7,727 nt of DNA from assembly GCA_021828925.1 (NCBI GenBank), contig JAJZCT010000146.1, positions 1-7,727 on the forward strand. Direction: 5' to 3'. Below, piece after piece: positions 1 through 5,905 of the stretch (positions within the stretch are counted from its first letter, which is position 1; every line of letters starts with the position of its first letter). A program made the translations under genes and the position numbers. The DNA comes from Planctomycetota bacterium. GTDB lineage: Bacteria; Planctomycetota; Phycisphaerae; WQYP01. The notes under the pieces were generated by a model that saw only the letters and a list, made by a program, of their open reading frames with translations, made no database searches and was not told where the DNA came from.

Positions 1-2
1 TG

Positions 3-1520
3 GTCCTGGCGCTGACCAACGGCAAAGATACTCCGATAATCTGCAATGGTTTCAAGGATGATGAGTTTATTGAAACCGTGGTGCTGGCGCAAAAGCTGGG
101 CAAAAAAATTATCCCGGTCATTGAAAAATTCACCGAACTGGAACTGCTGATTAAATATGGTGAAAAGCACGGCGTGCGCCCGCAAATGGGCATGCGCGTG
201 AAACTCGCAACCCGGGGTAGCGGCCGCTGGGAATCCTCCGGCGGCGCACGCAGTAAATTCGGGCTTTTTGTCGCTGAAATATTGCGGGCCTTGGAATATC
301 TTAAAGAACGCAACATGCAGGATTGCATCAAGCTGCTGCATTTTCATCTTGGCAGCCAGATCACCAATATCCGCACCGTCAAAAATGCCCTCAACGAAGC
401 CGCACGGGTCTACTGTGAACTCGCGCGCGCTGGAGCGGGTATGGAGTACTTGGATGTCGGCGGCGGCCTGGGTGTGGATTATGACGGCAGCCAGACCAAT
501 TTTGAATCCTCCACCAATTACACCTTGCGCGAATACGCCGGTGATGTGATCTTTCGCATCCAATCCGTGTGCGATGAGTGCGGCGTCAAGCATCCGACGA
601 TTATCAGCGAAAGCGGCCGGGCGATGGTCGCATACCACAGCCTGCTGGTATTTAACGTCCTGGGCGTCAGCGGATTTGACTATTTTGATGTACCGCATGA
701 ACTGCCCCCCGGCGATGATATTCCGCAGCCGGTCAAAGACCTTTTTGATTCCTGGAGGGATGTCAACAAAAAGAATTTTCTTGAAATATATCATGACGCT
801 TCGCAGCAGCGCGATGAGGCCCTGAATTTGTTTAATCTGGGGTATTTGAGCCTGGAATTGCGCAGTCTCACTGAAAAACTCTATTGGAGCGTGTGCGGCA
901 AAATCCTGAAGGTGCTTAAGGAAATTGAATACGTCGGCGATGATTTTGAAACTCTGGAGTCACAGCTTTCCGATACCTATTTCTGCAACTTCTCGCTGTT
1001 TCAGTCCATGCCGGATTCCTGGGCCATTAAACAGTTGTTCCCCATCATGCCCATTCACCGCCTGGCTGAAGAACCGACCCGCCACGGCGTTTTAGCGGAT
1101 ATTACCTGCGACAGCGACGGCAAAATCGATTGTTTTATCGACTTGCGTGACGTTAAAAAGACCCTGGAACTGCATGAATACAACGGTTCCGATTATTTTA
1201 TCGGGGCGTTTCTGGTTGGTGCATATCAGGAAATTCTTGGTGATTTGCATAATCTGCTCGGGGACACCAATGCGGTGCACGTGGAGTTGGATGAAGCCGG
1301 CGAAATCCATGTCGATGAATTAGTCCGCGGCGATTCCGTACGGGAAGTGCTGCAATATGTGCAGTTTAACGCCGATGAACTCATGGCCCGCATGCACAAG
1401 GATGTGGAACGGGCCGTGCGGGAAAAAACCATATCCATTGAAGAATCCGCGCTGCTGCTGCGCTTCTATGATTCCGGTCTGCAAGGTTACACCTACCTTG
1501 AGGAACCCCATGAACGGTAA
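3..1520 (+). CDS. speA: Biosynthetic arginine decarboxylase (5'-truncated by window edge)
   Basis: This enzyme decarboxylates L-arginine to agmatine, the first step of the agmatine route to putrescine and spermidine. It is a PLP enzyme of the alanine-racemase-fold (group IV) decarboxylases. The frame is open from base 3, so the 505 visible residues lack the N-terminus. E. coli SpeA is about 658 residues, so roughly 150 are missing, including the PLP-binding lysine. Visible SpeA signatures in order are CNGFKD, GSGRWESSGGARSKFGL, LLHFHLGSQ (near 333-359), the phosphate-binding DVGGGLGVDYDG (near 453-482), SESGRAMVAYH, NFSLFQSMPDSW, the ITCDSDG active-site cysteine loop (Cys codon 1107-1109), GAYQEILGDLHNLLGDT and the C-terminal GYTYLE. 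This resembles E. coli SpeA along its whole length, by recall rather than alignment. The GTG at 78 is internal and not the start. Its end overlaps psd by 11 bases. The family call is very secure. Confidence 0.97.
   Translation, partial: VLALTNGKDTPIICNGFKDDEFIETVVLAQKLGKKIIPVIEKFTELELLIKYGEKHGVRPQMGMRVKLATRGSGRWESSGGARSKFGLFVAEILRALEYLKERNMQDCIKLLHFHLGSQITNIRTVKNALNEAARVYCELARAGAGMEYLDVGGGLGVDYDGSQTNFESSTNYTLREYAGDVIFRIQSVCDECGVKHPTIISESGRAMVAYHSLLVFNVLGVSGFDYFDVPHELPPGDDIPQPVKDLFDSWRDVNKKNFLEIYHDASQQRDEALNLFNLGYLSLELRSLTEKLYWSVCGKILKVLKEIEYVGDDFETLESQLSDTYFCNFSLFQSMPDSWAIKQLFPIMPIHRLAEEPTRHGVLADITCDSDGKIDCFIDLRDVKKTLELHEYNGSDYFIGAFLVGAYQEILGDLHNLLGDTNAVHVELDEAGEIHVDELVRGDSVREVLQYVQFNADELMARMHKDVERAVREKTISIEESALLLRFYDSGLQGYTYLEEPHER
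1500..1504 (+). promoter_or_regulatory. Ribosome binding site of psd inside the end of speA
   Basis: GAGGA lies 5 bases before the ATG at 1510, within the last codons of speA. It fixes the psd start and points to translational coupling with speA. The same open frame runs upstream to an earlier ATG at 1357, but that stretch is out-of-frame speA coding sequence. Confidence 0.7.
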
Positions 1521-2190
1521 AAATCCGCGGTGGTTCGGACTTTCTCTTTTTGGCTGGCGTTTTTGGCTGCCCATGCTTATTACCGGCATATTATTCATGG
1601 GGATGCTGTATTTCGTCACGCCGGTTCTCACGGGCTTGATGGGGCTTGTAACGCTGGCATGTATGTTGTTTTTTCGCGATCCGCCGCGCTTTATTCCCGA
1701 TCAACCCGGTCTGATGGTTTCCCCGGCTGATGGCAAAATTGTTGAAATCACCCGATTGGAACACCACGACGCGTTCAGCGGACCGGCTTTGCGTATCGGT
1801 ATATTTTTAAGCGTATTAGATGTACATATTAATAGAAGCCCGTGTGATGGAGTCGTGGCATCGGTGCGCTTTGAGCCGGGGGAATTTCTCGATGCCCGCA
1901 ATCCGCAAGCCGGCATACGCAATCAATCCAATACGCTGATACTTAAAGCGCCATCGGCTCAAGATCATCCACCGATCGCGATTGTCCGGCAGATTGTCGG
2001 CACCATCGCCCGGCGGATCATCTGCCCCATCACCCCCGGAGTACAACTCAAACGCGGAGAACGCTTCGGCATGATCGCCTTCGGCAGCCGCACCGAATTA
2101 ATTGTCCCGGATGCCGATACCTGGGAAGCTCTGGTGCAAACCGGGCAGCAAGTCAAAGGCGGCAGCACCGTGCTGCTGCGGAAACGCTAG
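1510..2190 (+). CDS. psd: Phosphatidylserine decarboxylase proenzyme, short form
   Basis: Psd converts phosphatidylserine to phosphatidylethanolamine at the inner membrane, using a pyruvoyl group made by self-cleavage. The 226-residue product fits the short PSD-A form (about 200-230 residues). Residues about 17-54 are hydrophobic, with two likely membrane segments, followed by FFRDPPR. Catalytic features are SPADG (Asp73), DVHINR (His106) and the cleavage site FGSRTEL. Cleavage between Gly192 and Ser193 should leave a small C-terminal alpha chain starting with the pyruvoyl residue. The start at 1510 is chosen because it has a GAGGA ribosome binding site and gives the normal family N-terminus. 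The gene overlaps speA by 11 bases. In many bacteria pssA, the gene for phosphatidylserine synthase, follows psd; here a convergent pseudopilin gene follows instead. An archaetidylserine decarboxylase is the same family and cannot be excluded by motifs alone, but bacterial context favours PSD. Confidence 0.93.
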   Translation: MNGKNPRWFGLSLFGWRFWLPMLITGILFMGMLYFVTPVLTGLMGLVTLACMLFFRDPPRFIPDQPGLMVSPADGKIVEITRLEHHDAFSGPALRIGIFLSVLDVHINRSPCDGVVASVRFEPGEFLDARNPQAGIRNQSNTLILKAPSAQDHPPIAIVRQIVGTIARRIICPITPGVQLKRGERFGMIAFGSRTELIVPDADTWEALVQTGQQVKGGSTVLLRKR

Positions 2191-2214
2191 CAGCCTTTCC
2201 GAGTAATCGCCGGG

Positions 2215-3216
2215 CTAATTATTGGCGTCCGGCACAAACATGCGAAACAGTGGATCCTGCATGGCCGTTTCAAATGCCACCGAGCCGGAAGCCCCGCCGC
2301 CCATGGCGTTGGGAGCATTGTGATATTGCACCTGCGACATCCATTCAACATGGCCATCCCAGAATCCGAGGTTACCGCCGCCATTATGCCGCGAGCTTAA
2401 ATAATCACCGGCGTTGTAGCCGATCGGATCCATGACCTCATCGTTAAATGGTGATTTTTGTGCGGATTCTTCAATAAACACAAGGAATCGCGGGTTGGTA
2501 ATTGTGGAATCACGGATAGCATAACTCCACGGCGTCGTGTAGGTTCCGGAACCGCCCCCTGCACCACTACCGAATATGAATGGCAGAACTCTGGATTGTG
2601 AATTCAGAAGGGAATTTATGGAATAGCTCCAGAACCCCCCATTCCCCGGCCCGAATAATACAGTTCTGCCATCCGGGCCAAGGCGTAAGGCGTTGGCGCT
2701 GGTGCGAATGCCGTTATCCACCGGACACATAAAAATGCGGGCGAAGCGGTTGTGCAGCGGATTCAAATTTAATGTTGCCGCCACACTGCCCGCCGGCGCG
2801 GAACTTCCATAACCCATCAAGTTCGGCACCATTGGCGCTTGTGGAATACCAGCCAAATAGGGATACAGTGCGCCATAATAAAGATTGTAATCCGCCATGG
2901 CGTTCCAGACGCTGGTTTCCTGAGCCGTTGGATTCGTTGAGTTATTCGCCGGGTGAGGAAATAAAATCCCATTCAGCGGAAATGAATCATTATTGGTCTG
3001 CACATATTCGCGCAGGCCGGTAAGAAGCTGCCTGATGTTGCTTTCACACACGACCGCATTGGCATCCGCCCGGGCCTTCGCCAGCGCGGGCAACAAAAGC
3101 GAAATCAACAATGCAATAATGGAAATAACCACCAGCAATTCAATAAGCGTAAAGGCCCGAATTTTCCGCCCTGTCCCAATCGTCGCCGGGCGGTCGGTAG
3201 AAGAATCATTTTTCAT
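2215..3216 (-). CDS. Type II secretion-like pseudopilin with H-X9-DG motif
   Basis: This is a 333-residue protein with a type IV prepilin N-terminus: a basic leader ending RKIRA, then FTLIELLVV, with Glu26 at +5 of the mature chain and a hydrophobic helix to about residue 43. Prepilin peptidase should cut between Ala21 and Phe22; Ala replaces the usual Gly at -1. The segment [12 protein letters not shown] continues the helix. Cys57 and Cys164 (in MCPVD) could form a disulphide. Near the C-terminus His277, nine residues, then Asp287-Gly288 make the H-X9-DG motif, followed by HVEW. This architecture is the abundant planctomycete 'prepilin-type N-terminal cleavage/methylation plus H-X9-DG' family. 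Its members are thought to be membrane-anchored or pilus-like proteins of unknown exact role. The ATG at 3216 has an AGGGGTG ribosome binding site 4 bases upstream. The gene stands alone on its strand here and converges on psd with a 24-base gap that holds no evident terminator. Confidence 0.92.
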   Translation of the reverse strand: MKNDSSTDRPATIGTGRKIRAFTLIELLVVISIIALLISLLLPALAKARADANAVVCESNIRQLLTGLREYVQTNNDSFPLNGILFPHPANNSTNPTAQETSVWNAMADYNLYYGALYPYLAGIPQAPMVPNLMGYGSSAPAGSVAATLNLNPLHNRFARIFMCPVDNGIRTSANALRLGPDGRTVLFGPGNGGFWSYSINSLLNSQSRVLPFIFGSGAGGGSGTYTTPWSYAIRDSTITNPRFLVFIEESAQKSPFNDEVMDPIGYNAGDYLSSRHNGGGNLGFWDGHVEWMSQVQYHNAPNAMGGGASGSVAFETAMQDPLFRMFVPDANN

Positions 3217-3283
3217 ACGTCACCCCTGTCATCAACTGCGTAAACGCCCCTCGTGATTTTCTGCGATCAATTCAAGTCTTTAC

Positions 3284-3310
3284 GATCACTGAACCCATTA
3301 AACAGTGATC
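3284..3310 (-). repeat. 8-bp perfect inverted repeat in pseudopilin leader
   Basis: GATCACTG (3284-3291) and CAGTGATC (3303-3310) are exact reverse complements separated by 11 bases. It lies about 70 bases before the pseudopilin start and inside the RNA expected from the promoter at 3375-3403. It could be a leader hairpin or a repressor operator. No T-run follows it on either strand, so a terminator is unlikely. Confidence 0.55.
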
Positions 3311-3374
3311 CCCGTATTTGGCCTAACGCACCAGCAAGAGCCTTGATGCAGTTTACACTAAAGTTTTCTTGTTC

Positions 3375-3403
3375 ATAATAGTAAAAATGTTATCGGATGT
3401 CAC
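3375..3403 (-). promoter_or_regulatory. Sigma70-like promoter for the pseudopilin gene
   Basis: On the minus strand GTGACA (3403-3398) is followed by a 17-base spacer and TATTAT (3380-3375). Each hexamer matches the consensus at five of six bases with ideal spacing. Transcription would start near 3368, giving a leader of about 150 bases. The -35 box sits only 3 bases from the end of repeat copy A. Promoter function is inferred from sequence only. Confidence 0.55.
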
Positions 3404-3406
3404 GTT

Positions 3407-3529
3407 AGGAACGGGCCCGAAATAACTTCTCCAAGAACCGACTTGCCGTCCCTCACATAGCCGCCGGCTCTGCCGGCGGTGCCGACTTCGATCGCAGGCA
3501 AATCGGGAAGTTATTTCGGCCCCGTTCCT
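3407..3529. repeat. 123-bp palindromic repeat, copy A (MITE/REP-like)
   Basis: Terminal inverted repeats at 3407-3429 and 3507-3529 match over 23 bases with one mismatch (begins AGGAACGGG, ends CCCGTTCCT). Inside, 3438-3447 pairs with 3497-3506 except for one base, and at the centre CCGCCGGC (3461-3468) and GCCGGCGG (3472-3479) form a perfect 8-bp stem with a 3-base loop. The whole unit can fold as a stacked hairpin. Copy B at 7501-7623 has exactly the same length and the same orientation, with roughly four-fifths identity by eye. There is no room for a transposase, so it would be non-autonomous if mobile. It lies 86 bases past the ketosynthase stop codon. Confidence 0.85.
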
Positions 3530-3615
3530 TATGGGCACGTCACGCTCGGCCGCAGCATCATTTTAGGCCGGATAATTTGTTACCATGGCCACTATTGTGA
3601 ATGGCTACCGCCTGT

Positions 3616-4809
3616 TTACCCGGCCAGAACACACATGCCGATGTGCCCGCCAAAGCCCTGACCGATGGTAATGCTGCGTGCCGGCCGCGAAACACCTTGG
3701 CCCGTCGGCAGTTCGCCGTGTTGATGACACATCGCTGAAATCACGATGCCCAGCAGCCCTGACGCCCCCAGTGAATGCCCAAGCCAGCGTTTATGGGAAA
3801 AAACCGCTGATTCCGCCCCGCACGCCCGGCCAATGGCTGCTAATTCTACCTGATCATGCTGCGTACCGGCGGCATGGGCATGAACAAACGCGACCTCTCT
3901 GCCCGCCGCGCACGCCCTTAGCCCGCGTTCCAGAGAATTTCCGACGGGATCAATGGCTAGTAAATGCGTTGCATCGGCCGCTAACAGGCAATTCTCCACC
4001 TCCACAGTTCCACCGTCACCCGCCTGAAGGCACACCGCCGCTGCCGCCTCAGTGATAAAAAAACCACTGCCGGATACATCAAATGGCCGACAGTGCCGAT
4101 GCCCGCTTTCATCCGGGGCGGCTAAAACGCCCAAATTTTCAAAACTATGCTCAAACAACGGATGAATCGACGCATCTGCCGCAACAATAATCGCCCGCTT
4201 GAATTCTCCCCGATTAATTCCATTGCACGCGCGCTTTATGGCAACCAATGATCCCGCGCATGCCGCAACATGGGTTTGCACCGGCCCGCTGGGATTTATT
4301 ATCTTTGTCAGCGCCGTTTGCAATGCCGCCGGCCCCAACGCCACATGCCATGCAAGATTCTCAGACACTTGCGTCCCGGCATGTCGCGCCGCGCACGCCT
4401 CCAGCAGTCGCAAAACCGGTCCCTTGCTGGTTGCGACGAACAACGCGGTGTCACCATTGGAACAGACTTCCGCATTCCACCCGGCTTTGGCCAAAGCTTG
4501 CAGACAGGCAAAAATTCCAAGTTCAATGGAACGGTCAAGTTGATCCGGAATGGTGCAATGTTTTGCCAAGCCATCCGCACCTGACGCTGCCGAAATCTCC
4601 GACAATTCAGTGCATGAGGCAGGATACGTAAATCCCAACGCTTCTGCGTCCGCCGCGGCTTGGTTGCGCAGTCGCGTTACTACCTCCTGGCAAATTATCC
4701 CACGGTCGGCCAGCTGCTGATCGGCTCTGATTGCCGCCCACAACATTTCCGGCGTGTACCCCAGCGGTGTCACCGCAGCCATAGATTCAATACCAACACG
4801 AGTCTTCAC
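3616..4809 (-). CDS. Beta-ketoacyl synthase (FabF/KAS II-like, divergent)
   Basis: This 397-residue thiolase-fold condensing enzyme is close to the usual FabF length of about 410. Ketosynthases join an acyl chain to malonyl-ACP in fatty-acid or polyketide synthesis. The N-terminus AAVTPLG matches the family VTPLG. The nucleophile is Cys184 in AACAGS, the first histidine is His312 in VHAHAAGT (family form NxHGTGT), and Lys340 and His345 lie in HKRWLGHSLGASG (family form KxxxGHxxGAAG). The C-terminal GQGFGGHIG matches the family's SFGFGGxN end. The catalytic triad is complete, so it is probably active and not a chain-length factor, although the residues around each catalytic site are unusual. 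The GTG at 4809 is the first possible start because an in-frame TAG lies 3 codons upstream; there is no clear Shine-Dalgarno sequence. No ACP, reductase or acyltransferase gene is adjacent, so its pathway cannot be told from context. Confidence 0.9.
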   Translation of the reverse strand: MKTRVGIESMAAVTPLGYTPEMLWAAIRADQQLADRGIICQEVVTRLRNQAAADAEALGFTYPASCTELSEISAASGADGLAKHCTIPDQLDRSIELGIFACLQALAKAGWNAEVCSNGDTALFVATSKGPVLRLLEACAARHAGTQVSENLAWHVALGPAALQTALTKIINPSGPVQTHVAACAGSLVAIKRACNGINRGEFKRAIIVAADASIHPLFEHSFENLGVLAAPDESGHRHCRPFDVSGSGFFITEAAAAVCLQAGDGGTVEVENCLLAADATHLLAIDPVGNSLERGLRACAAGREVAFVHAHAAGTQHDQVELAAIGRACGAESAVFSHKRWLGHSLGASGLLGIVISAMCHQHGELPTGQGVSRPARSITIGQGFGGHIGMCVLAG

Positions 4810-4902
4810 AGGGGGCTAAAGATAGTTGTACCGCCCACCGCCCGCAAGTGCCGCCCATTCGTCCGTCGAGAAATTTGTGGCCTGTAATCTGCGTTGCTCT
4901 CA

Positions 4903-4912
4903 CAGTATACTG
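4903..4912. promoter_or_regulatory. Palindromic -10-like element between divergent genes
   Basis: CAGTATACTG is a perfect 10-bp palindrome, so the -10-like hexamer TATACT reads on both strands (plus 4906-4911, minus 4909-4904). It sits between the divergent ketosynthase and membrane-protein genes and would give leaders of roughly 65 bases (plus) and 90 bases (minus). No good -35 is seen at 17 bases on either side, so the promoter call is weak. It could instead be a small operator. Confidence 0.35.
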
Positions 4913-4981
4913 ACTGTTTACGCCGAGGGGCGGCACCGGGCACTGCGGGAATTCCGGCGTTTTTGGTTCGGGGAAATGGTT

Positions 4982-5854
4982 ATGTCAGCTCCGGTACATC
5001 CTTATGGTGATTATGGCGTGGCGTTACGTACGCTTCGCTCGGGACGCAATTTTCTCGGTTACGTGCTGTTTTTCAGCGTGATGCTGCAAGTGGTGGGATT
5101 TATTCTTATGCGTTTTACCACCCAGCCCTACCGCGCCAGCAATCCGGTGATCGTGGTACAACATTCGCCACGCCCTAGCGCCGCATGGTCAAAATCAACT
5201 CAGCGGCCAGTCCTGCGAGCCGGCTTACCGGAAAACCTCGAGGGTTTTCCCGCAGCCGGTGCCGATGAACAAAGCATTGAAAATTATCACTCCGACCGCA
5301 TGGTCATGGGGGAAAAGGCCGGACGGCGGTTGAATCTTCGGCGGCAGTGGCGTGAAAGTTATTATCTTATTGCGGCGATTACGCAATTGCTGGGTTTACT
5401 GGCGTCCGGTTCGCAGGCCATTATTATTTTTGTCACGCTGCTGGTCATTCTCGTAGCGCAGGCGCCGGGCGTGGCGAATATGACGCGCAGTTTGATCTGG
5501 TCGGTTATTTTGCTGTTTATGGTTTTCCCCTGGCAATATGCGTTGCCGGGATTTCCGATTCCCGGTGTGCTCTACGGCTGGCATGAATTACACAGCACGC
5601 TGGCGCTGGCCTTTTTGCCGCCGCCGGGACATGGTATTTCATTTGACCAGCGCATCTTAATTGTCGGCAGATATGTCTTATGGCCGGTGCTGGCGCTGGT
5701 GGTGATGCTGGTAACCGCGGAGCGGTTTCGTGCGGGCGTGCGGCTGGCCATCGGCCACCCCTTGCAAAGTATGATGCTGGGGGACAACCGCGGTGGAAGT
5801 GCTTCGGCACCACGTCCTGCATCGGGGCCGGGCGTGCCGGGCGCCAAGAGCTGA
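4982..5854 (+). CDS. Multi-pass membrane protein of unknown function
   Basis: I do not recognise this protein. From the ATG at 4982 it has 290 residues. A first membrane helix (about 24-45) is followed by a polar, Pro/Ser/Arg-rich stretch of about 80 residues (46-125). A long hydrophobic region (about 128-160, one or two helices) follows, then helices near 168-188 and 225-246. The motif FPWQYALPGFPIPGVLYGWHEL lies between the last two helices (split here: FPWQYALPGF then PIPGVLYGWHEL). The C-terminal tail is Gly/Ala/Pro-rich and low in complexity. The frame is open to 4826, but ATG 4982 has GGGGA 7 bases upstream. ATG 4976 (two residues longer) has the same purine run only 1 base away, so it is less likely. 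It precedes the bamD-like and lptE-like genes on the same strand with a 51-base gap, so a role in the cell envelope is possible but unproven. Confidence 0.78.
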   Translation: MSAPVHPYGDYGVALRTLRSGRNFLGYVLFFSVMLQVVGFILMRFTTQPYRASNPVIVVQHSPRPSAAWSKSTQRPVLRAGLPENLEGFPAAGADEQSIENYHSDRMVMGEKAGRRLNLRRQWRESYYLIAAITQLLGLLASGSQAIIIFVTLLVILVAQAPGVANMTRSLIWSVILLFMVFPWQYALPGFPIPGVLYGWHELHSTLALAFLPPPGHGISFDQRILIVGRYVLWPVLALVVMLVTAERFRAGVRLAIGHPLQSMMLGDNRGGSASAPRPASGPGVPGAKS

Positions 5855-5891
5855 TATGTTCATAAGTCGTGCAACCGACCGCGCTTTGCCC

Positions 5892-5897
5892 TATACT
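5892..5897 (+). promoter_or_regulatory. Possible -10 box just before the bamD-like gene
   Basis: TATACT lies 8 bases before the ATG at 5906. If it works as a -10 box, transcription starts at or within a few bases of that ATG, giving a leaderless message, or a leader of about 12 bases for the ATG at 5918. No clear -35 is present. The same hexamer occurs in the divergent region near 4906. Confidence 0.3.
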
Positions 5898-5905
5898 TTT
5901 CGCCG

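Larger units (their letters stand above)
3217..3615. other. Intergenic region between two minus-strand genes
   Basis: About 400 bases without a credible gene separate the ketosynthase stop from the pseudopilin start. Reading along the minus strand, it holds 86 bases with no feature I recognise, then the 123-bp palindromic repeat copy A, then a sigma70-like promoter, then a likely leader of about 150 bases with an 8-bp inverted repeat and the pseudopilin ribosome binding site. Small open frames that cross it come from the repeat and are not genes. Confidence 0.7.

Noticed and set aside
78..80. GTG at 78 as the start of the arginine decarboxylase
   Set aside because: The same frame is open and SpeA-like back to base 3 (CNGFKD and neighbours), so the gene is cut by the window edge and this codon is internal.
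1357..1509. Upstream extension of psd to the ATG at 1357
   Set aside because: This stretch is the speA coding sequence read out of frame. The family N-terminus and a good ribosome binding site both start psd at 1510.
3353..3661. Small open frames on both strands across repeat copy A, and one across copy B (7231-7527), sharing the peptide SY[F/L]GPVP
   Set aside because: The shared peptide is just the palindromic repeat arm translated in either direction. The frames lack ribosome binding sites and have no conserved domain features.
3678..4631. Plus-strand open frames of up to 127 codons within the ketosynthase gene
   Set aside because: They are shadows of the minus-strand ketosynthase, Pro/Arg/His-rich with no domain features.
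4826..4981. N-terminal extension of the membrane protein from the ATG at 4826
   Set aside because: The extra 52 residues look like translated intergenic DNA, cover the palindromic promoter-like element, and lack a ribosome binding site.
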